64,000 nucleotides of DNA from Chthoniobacteraceae bacterium (GTDB lineage Bacteria; Verrucomicrobiota; Verrucomicrobiia; Chthoniobacterales; Chthoniobacteraceae). This document shows, piece after piece, positions 48,701 through 57,874 of this stretch. Each line of letters starts with the position of its first letter. Positions within the stretch are counted from its first letter, which is position 1. The notes below the pieces were generated by a model. That model made no database searches. It worked only from the letters and a program-made list of their open reading frames with translations, and was not told where the DNA came from. The position numbers and the translations under genes were made by a program. The stretch is taken from assembly GCA_947449735.1 (NCBI GenBank), contig CANFTB010000017.1, positions 19,694 through 83,693 of the forward strand, given 5' to 3'.

Positions 48701-49458
48701 GACAAATGCTCCACCGGAACAAAGCGCGTCCCCGCGTCCCTTCCTGCCACAATCCCGGCGATCTGGCCCGCCTTCCTGCCGCTTCCAATCGCGGTGAGGA
48801 TCCCCGCGCCGACGGCCAGTTTCACTGCCTGCAGCTTCGAAACCATGCCGCCGACCGAGAGCTTTCCCTTGTCCGCCCGGGCAAGGCCGGCAACAGCATC
48901 CACATCGGCGACCTCGGGGACGCGCCTTCCCTTGGCGTCCAGAAGCCCCTCGACGCTCGTGAGTAGCAGCAGCATGTCTGCGCGGGCCAAGATGGCCACC
49001 TCCGCGGAAAGCCTGTCGTTATCCCCGAACTTGAGCTCCTCGGTGGCAACCGAGTCGTTTTCATTGATGATGGGAACCACGTTGCCCCGCTCGAGGAGAC
49101 AGTTCAGAGTGGTGCGCACATTCTCGGAACGTGTTCGGCTGTCGACATCTCCATGGGTGAGGAGAAGCTGGGCAACCTGCAGGCCGTGCGCGCCGAAGCA
49201 CTCGTCGTAGAGCGCCATCACCTTGGACTGCCCCACAGCGGCGCAAGCCTGACGCAACGCCAGATCCTCCGGGCGCGCCTTCAAGCCAAGCGAGCGCAGA
49301 CCGGCGGCGACAGCACCGCTGGAAACCACCATGCACTGGTGCCCGGCAGCAACGAGCGCCGCGACCTCCTTCGAAAGACGCGCAAACTGCTTTCTGTCGA
49401 GGGTGTTGCCCTTTTCAGAAGCGAGGATTCCGGAACCAAACTTTAAGACAATACGCAT
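48697..49458 (-). CDS. proB: Glutamate 5-kinase, short form
   Basis: A 253-residue amino-acid kinase that phosphorylates glutamate, the first step of proline synthesis. Landmarks: LKFGSGIL, VVSSGAVAAGLRSLG, VPIINENDSVA, FGDNDRLSAEVA and GGMVSKLQAVKLA. The C-terminal PUA domain of E. coli ProB (about 367 residues) is missing; PUA-less ProB occurs in other groups. The start at 49458 (MRIVLKFGSG) is chosen over an open extension to 49512. Confidence 0.95.
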   Translation of the reverse strand: MRIVLKFGSGILASEKGNTLDRKQFARLSKEVAALVAAGHQCMVVSSGAVAAGLRSLGLKARPEDLALRQACAAVGQSKVMALYDECFGAHGLQVAQLLLTHGDVDSRTRSENVRTTLNCLLERGNVVPIINENDSVATEELKFGDNDRLSAEVAILARADMLLLLTSVEGLLDAKGRRVPEVADVDAVAGLARADKGKLSVGGMVSKLQAVKLAVGAGILTAIGSGRKAGQIAGIVAGRDAGTRFVPVEHLS

Positions 49459-49570
49459 GGATAGATGGGCGGACTTTGTCGCCGTGCCCGCCGTAAAAGA
49501 TACAATCCTCAACTGAAAACAAACAGCCGCCCTGCTTCAATGTTAATCCTGCGGGGACGGCTCTTATCAA

Positions 49571-52500
49571 ATGTGCAAGAATGACGGCGCAATGCGGCCC
49601 CGAGCCCGTCCACCGCCCGTCGGCCAGTCCTCCATCACACCCCTTCACCCCCTTTCCCGCCGAGTGCCCAGTCCACCCTCCTACGTCGAACTCCACGCGC
49701 GGAGCGCCTTCAGCTTTCTGAGGGGCACAAGCCATCCCGACCAACTTGCCGCCCGCGCCGCCGAACTCGATCTGCCGGCCGTGGCGCTCACCGACCGGGA
49801 CGGACTGTACGGCACGCCCCGGTTTCACAACGCCGCGAAAAAGGCCGGCGTCCGTCCCATCGTGGGCGCCGAACTATCGCTCGAGGACGGCTCCGTGCTC
49901 CCCGTCCTAGTGCGGAACAAAACGGGCTACACAAACCTGTGCCGACTGATCACCCACTCCAAGCTTCGGGGGGCCAAGGGCGACTCCGCGGTCTTCTGGT
50001 CGGATCTTCACGAGTACGCAGAAGGCCTGACCGCACTGACAGGCGACGAGGAGGGGCCCGTGCGACGTGCCCTCGCCTGCGGCGACACGGCGGAGGCAGA
50101 GGCGGCGGTGCAACGCCTCTGCTCTGCCTTCGGGAGGAACAACGTTTTCATCGAAATACAACGGCCGCTCACGCGAGGAGAGGCAGGCCTTCACAAAGCA
50201 CTGGCCGATCTTGCGGACAGCAACAAACTGCCTCTGCTGGCCACCGGCGGGGTGCTTTACGCGACACCGGACCAGCGTCCGGTCTTGGACGTTTTCACCT
50301 GCGCCCGCCACCACACCCGCCTCGATTCCGCAGGGCGCCTGCTTTCGCAAAACGACCAGCGCCACCTCAGGCCCGCCCGCCAGATGGTAGCGCTGTTTTC
50401 CGAGTTTCCCGAAGCCCTCGAAAACACAAGCCGCCTAGCTTCCGAGATCTCTTTTTCTCTGGACCAGCTCGAGTACAGATTTCCGGAGTTCCCCGTCCCC
50501 GCCGGCGACTCGATGGATTCGTTTCTACGCAAGGTTACAATGGCCGGGGCGCGCGCGCGATACTCGCACCCCGGACGCAAGGTGCTCGCCCAGTTGGAGC
50601 ACGAGCTACAGATCATCAGCCGGCTGGGTTTTGCGGGCTACTTCCTCATCGTCTGGGACCTGGTGAACTTCTGTTCCAGCCAAAACATCCTGGTGCAGGG
50701 GCGCGGCTCCGCGGCCAACTCGGCCGTGTGTTACTCCCTGGGTATCACGGCGTGCGATCCCATCGCCTGCGGCCTCCTCTTTGAACGCTTCCTCTCCGAG
50801 GGCCGCACAAGCTGGCCGGACATCGACCTCGATTTGCCGAGCGGCGACCGCCGGGAACGGGTGATCCAGGAAGTCTACCGGCGTTACGGCGAAACCGGCG
50901 CGGCCATGACAGCCAACGTCATCACCTTCCGGGGAAAGGGAGCCATGCGCGAGATCGGCAAGGCGCTGGACCTGCCGGAGGACATCCTCGGCCGGTTCTC
51001 CGCATTGCATTCCCGGGGCGAGTTTTCAGACGCGCCTCCGGTGGCGGATCAGCTCCGGCAGGCGGGCCTTCCGGATTCCCATCCGAGGGCTGCGATCGCC
51101 GCCGAGCTTTATACTAAAATCTGCGGCCTCCCGCGGCACCTCGGCCAGCACTCCGGAGGCATGCTGATTTCGGCCGGCAAACTCTCCGAGATCGTCCCGC
51201 TGGAGCGCGCCTCGATGGAAGGGCGGGTCGTAGCACAGTGGGACAAGTACGACTGCGAATCGCTCGGCATCATCAAGGTCGACCTGCTGGGCTTGGGGAT
51301 GATGGCCGCGCTGCAGGACTCGCTGGAACTCTGCGCCGACCGCAACCGCCCTGTCGACCTCGCGGGCATCCCGAAGGATGACGCCGCAACCTTCGAGCTC
51401 ATGTCGACGGCAGACACCGTGGGAGTCTTTCAAATTGAGAGCCGGGCGCAGATGGCCACCCTCCCTCGCATGAAACCGCGCTGCTTTTACGACGTCGTGG
51501 TCGAGGTGGCCATCATCCGTCCGGGGCCCATCCAGGGCGACATGGTGCACCCCTATCTGGCAAGACGCGCGGGAAAGGAACCCGTTTCCTACATCCACAC
51601 TGACCTCGCGCCGGTACTCGAACGGACGCTCGGGGTTCCGCTTTTCCAGGAACAGCTGCTGCGCATGGCCATGGTCATGGCGGATTTCAGCGCCGCCGAG
51701 GCGGAAGAACTGCGCAGGGCGCTTTCCGACTACCGCTCGGAGGAGCGCATGGAGAAGGTCTGCACGAGGCTGCGGGAGAAGATGAGCGCGCGCGGACACT
51801 CCGAGGACATCACCGAGCAGGTTCTGAAATCAATGCGCTCCTTCGCGCTCTACGGCTTCCCGGAATCCCACGCCATCAGCTTCGCGCTGATCGCCTACGC
51901 GAGCGCATGGATGAAGGTGCACCGCGCGCCCGAGTTCTACGCGTCCCTGCTCAACAACCAGCCCATGGGGTTTTATTCCAGCAACACCCTGATCCAGGAC
52001 GCCGGGCGCCGGAAAATCCGAATCCGGCCGGTTTCCGCAATCCACTCCGATTGGCGCTGCACCGTGGACCGGGACGACTCGGTCCGCCTCGGACTCTGCA
52101 TGGTTCAGGGACTGGCACGCCAGCGCGGCGACAGGCTGCTCGCCGCCCGAAGCGAGAAACCCTTCGAAGACATGCAGGACTTCCAGCGCCGCGCAGGCCT
52201 GAACCAGAACGAATTCCGCTCCCTTGCTTCCATCGGGGCTCTGAGCGGCATTTCGGCACATAGACGCGAAGCCCTCTGGAGCGTGGAGGCCCCCCTCCGT
52301 GAATCCGACCTTTTCTCCCGTACACCCTCCGAAGGCGCTAACCCTTCACCCCTGCCGCCGATGACCCCGGGAGAAAGGCTGGCGTCGGATTTTTCCGGAA
52401 CCGGCCTGACGACGGGGCCGCATCCGATGGCGCTGCTGCGTAAACACCTGCCGGACGCGTGGACGGCCCTCGAGTTGAAAAGCGCCCCCCACGGGGTGCG

Positions 52501-52774
52501 CGTCCAAACGGCGGGCATGGTGATTTGCAGGCAGCGCCCGGGGACGGCGAAGGGATTTTTCTTCTTGAGCCTGGAGGACGAAACCGGCGTGGCAAACGTG
52601 ATCCTGGCACCCGCCTTGTTCGAACGCTTCCGGCTCCGGGTCAGCCAGGAAACCTTTCTCGTCATCGAAGGAACCGTCCAGCAGCAGGAGGGCATCACCA
52701 ACCTGCGAGCAGACAGGGTCGAGGCGTTGCACTCGCAGAAGATGGACGCGCCCGAAAGCCACGACTTCCGTTGA
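49571..52774 (+). CDS. dnaE2: Error-prone DNA polymerase DnaE2
   Basis: A 1067-residue C-family polymerase. The N-terminal PHP domain (YVELHARSAFSFLRGTSHPD) has the divergent DnaE2 form. The palm carries SWPDIDLDLPSGDRRERV, and QGRGSAANSAVCYSLGIT is present. Size and the ending with an OB fold (VANVILAPALFERFRL) fit DnaE2 rather than DnaE1. It does translesion synthesis as part of SOS mutagenesis, often with ImuA/ImuB, which are not adjacent. No inverted-repeat LexA site was seen in the divergent 112 bases before it. ATG 49592 is an alternative start. It ends at a terminator shared with ppdK. Confidence 0.9.
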   Translation: MCKNDGAMRPRARPPPVGQSSITPLHPLSRRVPSPPSYVELHARSAFSFLRGTSHPDQLAARAAELDLPAVALTDRDGLYGTPRFHNAAKKAGVRPIVGAELSLEDGSVLPVLVRNKTGYTNLCRLITHSKLRGAKGDSAVFWSDLHEYAEGLTALTGDEEGPVRRALACGDTAEAEAAVQRLCSAFGRNNVFIEIQRPLTRGEAGLHKALADLADSNKLPLLATGGVLYATPDQRPVLDVFTCARHHTRLDSAGRLLSQNDQRHLRPARQMVALFSEFPEALENTSRLASEISFSLDQLEYRFPEFPVPAGDSMDSFLRKVTMAGARARYSHPGRKVLAQLEHELQIISRLGFAGYFLIVWDLVNFCSSQNILVQGRGSAANSAVCYSLGITACDPIACGLLFERFLSEGRTSWPDIDLDLPSGDRRERVIQEVYRRYGETGAAMTANVITFRGKGAMREIGKALDLPEDILGRFSALHSRGEFSDAPPVADQLRQAGLPDSHPRAAIAAELYTKICGLPRHLGQHSGGMLISAGKLSEIVPLERASMEGRVVAQWDKYDCESLGIIKVDLLGLGMMAALQDSLELCADRNRPVDLAGIPKDDAATFELMSTADTVGVFQIESRAQMATLPRMKPRCFYDVVVEVAIIRPGPIQGDMVHPYLARRAGKEPVSYIHTDLAPVLERTLGVPLFQEQLLRMAMVMADFSAAEAEELRRALSDYRSEERMEKVCTRLREKMSARGHSEDITEQVLKSMRSFALYGFPESHAISFALIAYASAWMKVHRAPEFYASLLNNQPMGFYSSNTLIQDAGRRKIRIRPVSAIHSDWRCTVDRDDSVRLGLCMVQGLARQRGDRLLAARSEKPFEDMQDFQRRAGLNQNEFRSLASIGALSGISAHRREALWSVEAPLRESDLFSRTPSEGANPSPLPPMTPGERLASDFSGTGLTTGPHPMALLRKHLPDAWTALELKSAPHGVRVQTAGMVICRQRPGTAKGFFFLSLEDETGVANVILAPALFERFRLRVSQETFLVIEGTVQQQEGITNLRADRVEALHSQKMDAPESHDFR

Positions 52775-52793
52775 GCCTTCCCAGCACTGCACG

Positions 52794-52828
52794 AAAAAGC
52801 CGCCCGCGATTTCCCCGGGCGGCTTTTT
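52794..52828. terminator. Bidirectional terminator between dnaE2 and ppdK
   Basis: The stem AAAAAGCCGCCCG (52794-52806) and its complement CGGGCGGCTTTTT (52816-52828) frame a 9-base loop. T runs occur on both strands, so both convergent genes can use it. Confidence 0.92.
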
Positions 52829-52849
52829 ACTCACTTCAGGGACAGGCCC

Positions 52850-55732
52850 TTATTTCTTCTTGGCAGCCTTCTTGACCACCTTCTTTGCAGGCTTCGCAGC
52901 GTGCCCTGCGGCGCGCTTCTCTTCGATCGCGGCCTGAGCGGCGGCCAAACGGGCAACCGGCACACGGAACGGCGAGCAGCTCACGTAGTTTAGACCCACG
53001 CGGTGGAAGAACTTCACCGACTCAGGGTCGCCACCGTGTTCACCGCAGATTCCGAGCTTGATGTCGGGACGGGTCGAGCGGCCCTTCTCGATGGCGATCT
53101 TGACCAACTGTCCAACGCCGTTCTGGTCGAGGCTTGCGAAGGGGTTCTTGGAGAACACTTCGTTTTCAACGTAGGGCGTCAGGAAGTTGCCCATGTCGTC
53201 GCGGCTGATGCCGAGCGCGGTCTGGGTCAAGTCATTGGTTCCAAAGCTGAAGAATTCAGCCGTGTGCGCAATCTCGTCGGCCGTCAGGGCGCCGCGGGGC
53301 ACCTCGATCATCGTGCCGACGGAGTAGTTCAGCTTCACCTTCTTTTCCTTCTGCACCTCCGCGGCCACGCGGCGTACGATCGCGACTTGGAGGTCGAGCT
53401 CACGCTTGTAGCCGACGAGGGGGATCATCACCTCGGGCTTGACCTTGATGCCCTTCTTCTGGACGTCGGCGGCGGCTTCAAAGATCGCACGCGCCTGAGT
53501 CTCGGTGATTTCAGGGTAGGCGATGCCGAGGCGGCAACCGCGGTGTCCGAGCATCGGGTTCTGCTCGTGCAGAGCCTCAACGCGGGAGACGACCTTCTCG
53601 ACGCTCAGGCCGAGCTTCGCTGCGAGGTCGGCCTGCGCGGCGCGGTCGTGCGGAACGAACTCGTGCAGCGGCGGATCCAGAAGACGGATCGTGGCGGGAT
53701 AACCCTTGAGCGCCTTAAAGATGCCTGTGAAGTCCGCGCGCTGGTAGGGCAGGATCTTCGCCAGGGCCTTCTTGCGGGCCTCTTCGGTGTCGGCGAGGAT
53801 CATCTCGCGCACCGCGTCGATGCGGTTCCCTTCGAAGAACATGTGTTCCGTACGGGTCAGTCCAATACCGGTGGCGCCGAAAGCGATGGCGTTCTCGGTC
53901 TGCTCGGGCGTGTCTGCGTTGGTGCGCACCTCCATGCGGGTGGCCTGGCTGCACCACTTCATGAGCTGCTGAAAGCTCTTGAACTTCTCAGAGTTCTGAG
54001 CGGCCTTTTTACCGTGCACGGTGCCGGTGATGATCTCGCTCGGCGAGGTCTTCAACTGGCCGCCGTAAACAACTCCGCTGGTTCCGTCGATGGAGAGGTA
54101 ATCCCCCTCCTTGAACACCTTGCCGGAAATTGTGACGGTCTTCTTTTCGTAGTTGATGAGAACGTCGGAGGCGCCGCAAATGCAAACCTTACCCATCTGG
54201 CGGGCCACGAGCGCTGCGTGAGAGGACACGCCGCCCTTGGCGGTCAGGATCCCTTCGGCGGCGATCATTCCGCGGAGATCTTCCGGGGAGGTTTCGTTGC
54301 GGACGAGCAGCACATGCTCACCCTTGTCGTGGGCGGCGGCGGCAGCGCGGTCGGCGTTCAAATAGATCTTGCCGGAGGCGGCGCCGGGACCGGCGGGAAG
54401 CCCCTTGGCGAGCGCCTTGGCCTTCTTGACTTCGGCCGGATCGAAGATCGGCGCGAGCAGCTGGTCGAGCTGGTCGGCCGGGTTGCGCATCACAGCGGTC
54501 TCCCAGTCGATGAGCTTCTCCTTGTACATGTCCATGGAGAACTTGAGCGCTGCCGCGGCGGTGCGCTTGCCGTTCCGGGTCTGGAGCATGAACAGCTTCC
54601 CTTCCTGAATCGTGAACTCAACGTCCTGGACGTCCTTGAAGTGCTTCTCGAGAATCGAACGCACTTTGAGAAGCTCGGCGAAGGGCTTCGGCATTTCCTT
54701 CTTCAAGCGAGCCACGGGCTCGGGCGTGCGGACGCCGGCAACGACGTCTTCGCCCTGCGCGTTGATCAGGAACTCGCCGTAGAATTCGTTCTCACCGTTG
54801 GCGGGGTTGCGGGTGAATGCAACGCCGGAACCGGAGGTCGGGCCCGTGTTGCCATAGACCATGGCCTGCACGTTGACGGCGGTGCCCCACTCGGAGGGAA
54901 TGTTGTACTTGCGGCGGTAAACAATCGCGCGGTCGTTCATCCAGGAGCCGAACACGGCGCCGACAGCACCCTTGAGCTGCTCGTACACGTCCGTCGGGAA
55001 CACCTTGCCTGTGCGAACTTTCACCAGCTTCTTGAAGCGCTGGACAAGCTCCATGTTGTCTTCCGCAGTCAGGTCGCTGTCGAGAAGTTCAGCGTGATAG
55101 TGCTCGTGCTTGTACTCTTCGATGACGGTTTCAAAGGGCTCGTGGTCTTCGCCTTCGCGCTTCTGCACGCCGAGCACAACGTCTCCGTACATCTGGATAA
55201 AGCGGCGGTAGCAATCCCAAGCGAAGCGCTCGTTGCTGGTGGCGGCGGCCAGTGAAAGCACCGTCTGGTCGTTCAGACCGAGGTTCAAGATGGTGTCCAT
55301 CATCCCGGGCATCGAGTCGCGGGCGCCCGAGCGGACGGCGACAAGCAGGGGCATGCTGGCGCTGTCGCCGAACTTGCTGCCCATGATCCGCTCCATGTTT
55401 AGCACTCCAGCCTCAACCTGCGACTGCAAAACCGGAGGATAGGACCTTGCGTGATCGTAAAAGTACGTGCACACGTCGGTGGAGATGGTGAATCCGGGAG
55501 GCACGGGCAGACCGATGCGCGTCATCTCAGCGAGATTGGCACCCTTGCCGCCGAGAAGCGCCTTCTGCGTGCCGTCCCCGTCCGCCTTGCCGGCTCCCCA
55601 GGTGTAGACATATTTGACTCCCTTTTGGATGGGAGCGTTCACGGGACGCTTCGCCGCAGATTTGGCTGCCGCTTTGGATTTCGCTGCACCGCGTTTGGCG
55701 GTGAGTTTGACGGTTTTGGTGGTTTTAGGCAT
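52850..55732 (-). CDS. ppdK: Pyruvate, phosphate dikinase with Lys-rich tails
   Basis: A 960-residue PPDK that interconverts pyruvate, ATP and phosphate with PEP, AMP and PPi. The ATP-grasp domain ([22 protein letters not shown]), the phosphorylatable histidine in [16 protein letters not shown] and the PEP/pyruvate barrel ([24 protein letters not shown]) are all present. Unusual are a Lys/Ala-rich N-terminal extension (about 35 residues) and a C-terminal tail [15 protein letters not shown], which could bind nucleic acid or anionic surfaces. It is divergent from the pyrophosphatase gene. Confidence 0.96.
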   Translation of the reverse strand: MPKTTKTVKLTAKRGAAKSKAAAKSAAKRPVNAPIQKGVKYVYTWGAGKADGDGTQKALLGGKGANLAEMTRIGLPVPPGFTISTDVCTYFYDHARSYPPVLQSQVEAGVLNMERIMGSKFGDSASMPLLVAVRSGARDSMPGMMDTILNLGLNDQTVLSLAAATSNERFAWDCYRRFIQMYGDVVLGVQKREGEDHEPFETVIEEYKHEHYHAELLDSDLTAEDNMELVQRFKKLVKVRTGKVFPTDVYEQLKGAVGAVFGSWMNDRAIVYRRKYNIPSEWGTAVNVQAMVYGNTGPTSGSGVAFTRNPANGENEFYGEFLINAQGEDVVAGVRTPEPVARLKKEMPKPFAELLKVRSILEKHFKDVQDVEFTIQEGKLFMLQTRNGKRTAAAALKFSMDMYKEKLIDWETAVMRNPADQLDQLLAPIFDPAEVKKAKALAKGLPAGPGAASGKIYLNADRAAAAAHDKGEHVLLVRNETSPEDLRGMIAAEGILTAKGGVSSHAALVARQMGKVCICGASDVLINYEKKTVTISGKVFKEGDYLSIDGTSGVVYGGQLKTSPSEIITGTVHGKKAAQNSEKFKSFQQLMKWCSQATRMEVRTNADTPEQTENAIAFGATGIGLTRTEHMFFEGNRIDAVREMILADTEEARKKALAKILPYQRADFTGIFKALKGYPATIRLLDPPLHEFVPHDRAAQADLAAKLGLSVEKVVSRVEALHEQNPMLGHRGCRLGIAYPEITETQARAIFEAAADVQKKGIKVKPEVMIPLVGYKRELDLQVAIVRRVAAEVQKEKKVKLNYSVGTMIEVPRGALTADEIAHTAEFFSFGTNDLTQTALGISRDDMGNFLTPYVENEVFSKNPFASLDQNGVGQLVKIAIEKGRSTRPDIKLGICGEHGGDPESVKFFHRVGLNYVSCSPFRVPVARLAAAQAAIEEKRAAGHAAKPAKKVVKKAAKKK

Positions 55733-56208
55733 TTGGGTTATAAATTGCTAACTGTTGGGAAATGTAAGCTTTAGCTCGGTGGAAATGCGGACGCCGGCGC
55801 AATGCGCCTCCGCTTGCTCCACCCCTGCCAAAGACTTTCTTACAAAAGCAAGAGGGACGCTGTGCCACAAAGAAACCTTTATGTCCACTCCTTCGCCACT
55901 TTGGAGCTAAGGAAATACAAAAAAAACTGGCTCCACCCACATCCCTTTCACGCCCGCCCCGCCCTCTGTCTTGTCCGTTTTTCCGCGAAAAAAGCAGCTC
56001 CACAGCCGTTCAAAAACACCTCCTTGCCCAGCATCGTCGAAGATGCCCACGCGCCGCAAAAACTATTCCGAAACCCTCACCCCATGCCATTGAACGCAAC
56101 AAGCGGGGCGCGGAACCCGTTTGAGAAGCGATTTCCCTCCGCCGGCACATCGAAAAGGCTTTTCCCGCTTCTACACCGCCTGCCCTTCCCAATAGACTTC
56201 CAGTTCGC
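55733..56208. other. Divergent intergenic region of ppdK and pyrophosphatase genes
   Basis: The 476 bases carry no convincing gene. At 55778-55823 a long imperfect hairpin lies 46-91 bases upstream of the ppdK ATG: GGTGGA/TCCACC, GCGGA/TCCGC and GCGC/GCGC arms. No U run follows it, so it is not a terminator; it is a candidate structured leader for ppdK. The rest probably holds the two promoters, which could not be placed with confidence. Confidence 0.45.
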
Positions 56209-57861
56209 ATGCAAACCATCGTTATCGGCCATCGGAACCCAGACATGGATTCCATCTGCTCAGCAATTGCTTACGCAGACTTCAAATCGCGCACCGGCCA
56301 TCATGATGTCATCGCCGCCCGCTGCGGCACCACCAACGAGCGCATAGACTTCGTGCTGCGAAAATTCGGATTCAACGCGCCCACCCTCCTCACCGACCTC
56401 ACCCCGAACGTCGGTGACGTCATGCAGCCCAAGGTGATTTGCGTGAACGCCGACTCCCCAGTCTATGACGCCATTCAACTCATCGACCAGAAGGGTCTCC
56501 GGGGACTTCCCGTGGTCGACAGCGCCCACCGCTGCCTGGGCCTGCTGAGTTCTTTCAAGATCACCCACTACCTGTTCCCTTCCCGCGACGAGGCGGACTC
56601 AGCCAGGATGGTGACCGCGTCTCTTTCCGACATCGTCTCCACATTTGGCGGCGAGCTCGTCGCTGGCTCCCTCAACACCGAACCCTCCGAGCAACTCCTG
56701 ATGGTCTGCGCAATGGCACAGGAATCGTTCGTGCCCCGCCTGCGCCGCTACCGCGACAAGCAGGTCATCCTCTTCGTCGGGGACCGCCCGCACGTGCAGC
56801 TTCTCGCAATTCAGGAACATGTCCACGCCATCGTGGTCACCGGAGGCCTCGAAATTTCAGACTGCATCCGCGACGCGGCGATCGAGGCGGGAGTCACGCT
56901 GATATCCTCCCCGCACGACACGGCATCCACGGTGCTGCTCTCTCGCGGGGCCGTGCGCGTGGGACGAATGATCCAATCAGAGTACGTCTCCTTCCTGCCC
57001 CACACGCCATTGGAAGAAGCCAAGCAAGTCGCCGCCCAGAGCGGACAGTTCATATTCCCCGTCTTGGACGAGGACGGCAAACTCGTGGGAATCCTCTCCA
57101 AGTCGGACTTCATCAAACCAATCCCCCGGCAATTGATACTCGTGGACCACAACGAGCTGACCCAGGCAGTCAGGGGCGCCGAGGACGTGCCGATCATCGA
57201 GATCCTCGACCACCACAAACTTGGAGGTTTCACCAGCCACACGCCGATCCACTTCTGGAACAATCCGGTCGGCTCGACGAGCAGCATCGTGGCGCTCTGC
57301 TACCAGAACGCGGGAGTGCAGATTCCGCAGGGAATCGCAGGACTGCTCATGAGCGGACTGCTTTCCGACACCCTCAACCTGACCTCACCGACGACAACCG
57401 CCACCGACCGCAGGCTATTGGCGCAGCTTTCCGGCATTGCAGGGGTCGACCCGGACCAGCTTTCAAACGAGATTTTTGCAGTCGGCTCCCCGCTGCTGAC
57501 CATGACTCCAGCTCAGGCGGTCGGGGCTGATTCCAAAGTGTACAAGGAAAACGGCTATAGCTTCAGCGTCGCCCAGATCGAGGAACTCTCTTTCGCGCAC
57601 TTCCCCGAGAAGCGCGAATCCCTTCTGGCAGAACTCGAAAACCAAAGGACCGCCGCCGGCCTCATTTTCTCATCCCTGCTTGTAACCGACATCAACGAGC
57701 AGACCTCTCTTCTCCTCGTGCGCGGGGAACCTGAGTTTTTAAAGACGATCGACTACCCAGAGCGCTCCCATTTTATCTGGGAACTCTCTGGAGTCGTCTC
57801 GCGTAAAAAACAGCTCCTGCCCTACCTGTTGAAGTGTGTCGCCCGGATGAAGGCCGTGTGA
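56209..57861 (+). CDS. ppaC: Manganese-dependent family II inorganic pyrophosphatase with CBS and DRTGG insert
   Basis: A 550-residue DHH-family pyrophosphatase that hydrolyses PPi. The first metal motif is GHRNPDMDSICSAIAYADF and the DHH motif is ILDHHKLGG. Residues about 70-300 are an insert with two CBS motifs (GDVMQPKVICVNADSPVYDA and IFPVLDEDGKLVGILSKSDF) around a DRTGG-like segment. CBS domains in such enzymes bind adenine nucleotides and inhibit or activate the enzyme. The DHHA2 domain with YKENGYSFSVAQIEEL ends it. It is divergent from ppdK, a PPi-linked enzyme. Confidence 0.93.
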   Translation: MQTIVIGHRNPDMDSICSAIAYADFKSRTGHHDVIAARCGTTNERIDFVLRKFGFNAPTLLTDLTPNVGDVMQPKVICVNADSPVYDAIQLIDQKGLRGLPVVDSAHRCLGLLSSFKITHYLFPSRDEADSARMVTASLSDIVSTFGGELVAGSLNTEPSEQLLMVCAMAQESFVPRLRRYRDKQVILFVGDRPHVQLLAIQEHVHAIVVTGGLEISDCIRDAAIEAGVTLISSPHDTASTVLLSRGAVRVGRMIQSEYVSFLPHTPLEEAKQVAAQSGQFIFPVLDEDGKLVGILSKSDFIKPIPRQLILVDHNELTQAVRGAEDVPIIEILDHHKLGGFTSHTPIHFWNNPVGSTSSIVALCYQNAGVQIPQGIAGLLMSGLLSDTLNLTSPTTTATDRRLLAQLSGIAGVDPDQLSNEIFAVGSPLLTMTPAQAVGADSKVYKENGYSFSVAQIEELSFAHFPEKRESLLAELENQRTAAGLIFSSLLVTDINEQTSLLLVRGEPEFLKTIDYPERSHFIWELSGVVSRKKQLLPYLLKCVARMKAV

Positions 57862-57874
57862 TCCGCCGGGCCCT

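Noticed and set aside
49459..49570. LexA operator before dnaE2
   Set aside because: A search by eye for a TGTTC-type or GAAC-type inverted repeat in the 112-base gap found none.
53003..55255. Long open frame (750 codons) opposite ppdK
   Set aside because: It runs entirely antisense to a gene with clear PPDK motifs. High GC at third positions creates such frames. The predicted sequence is rich in Arg, His, Gly and Val with no domain.
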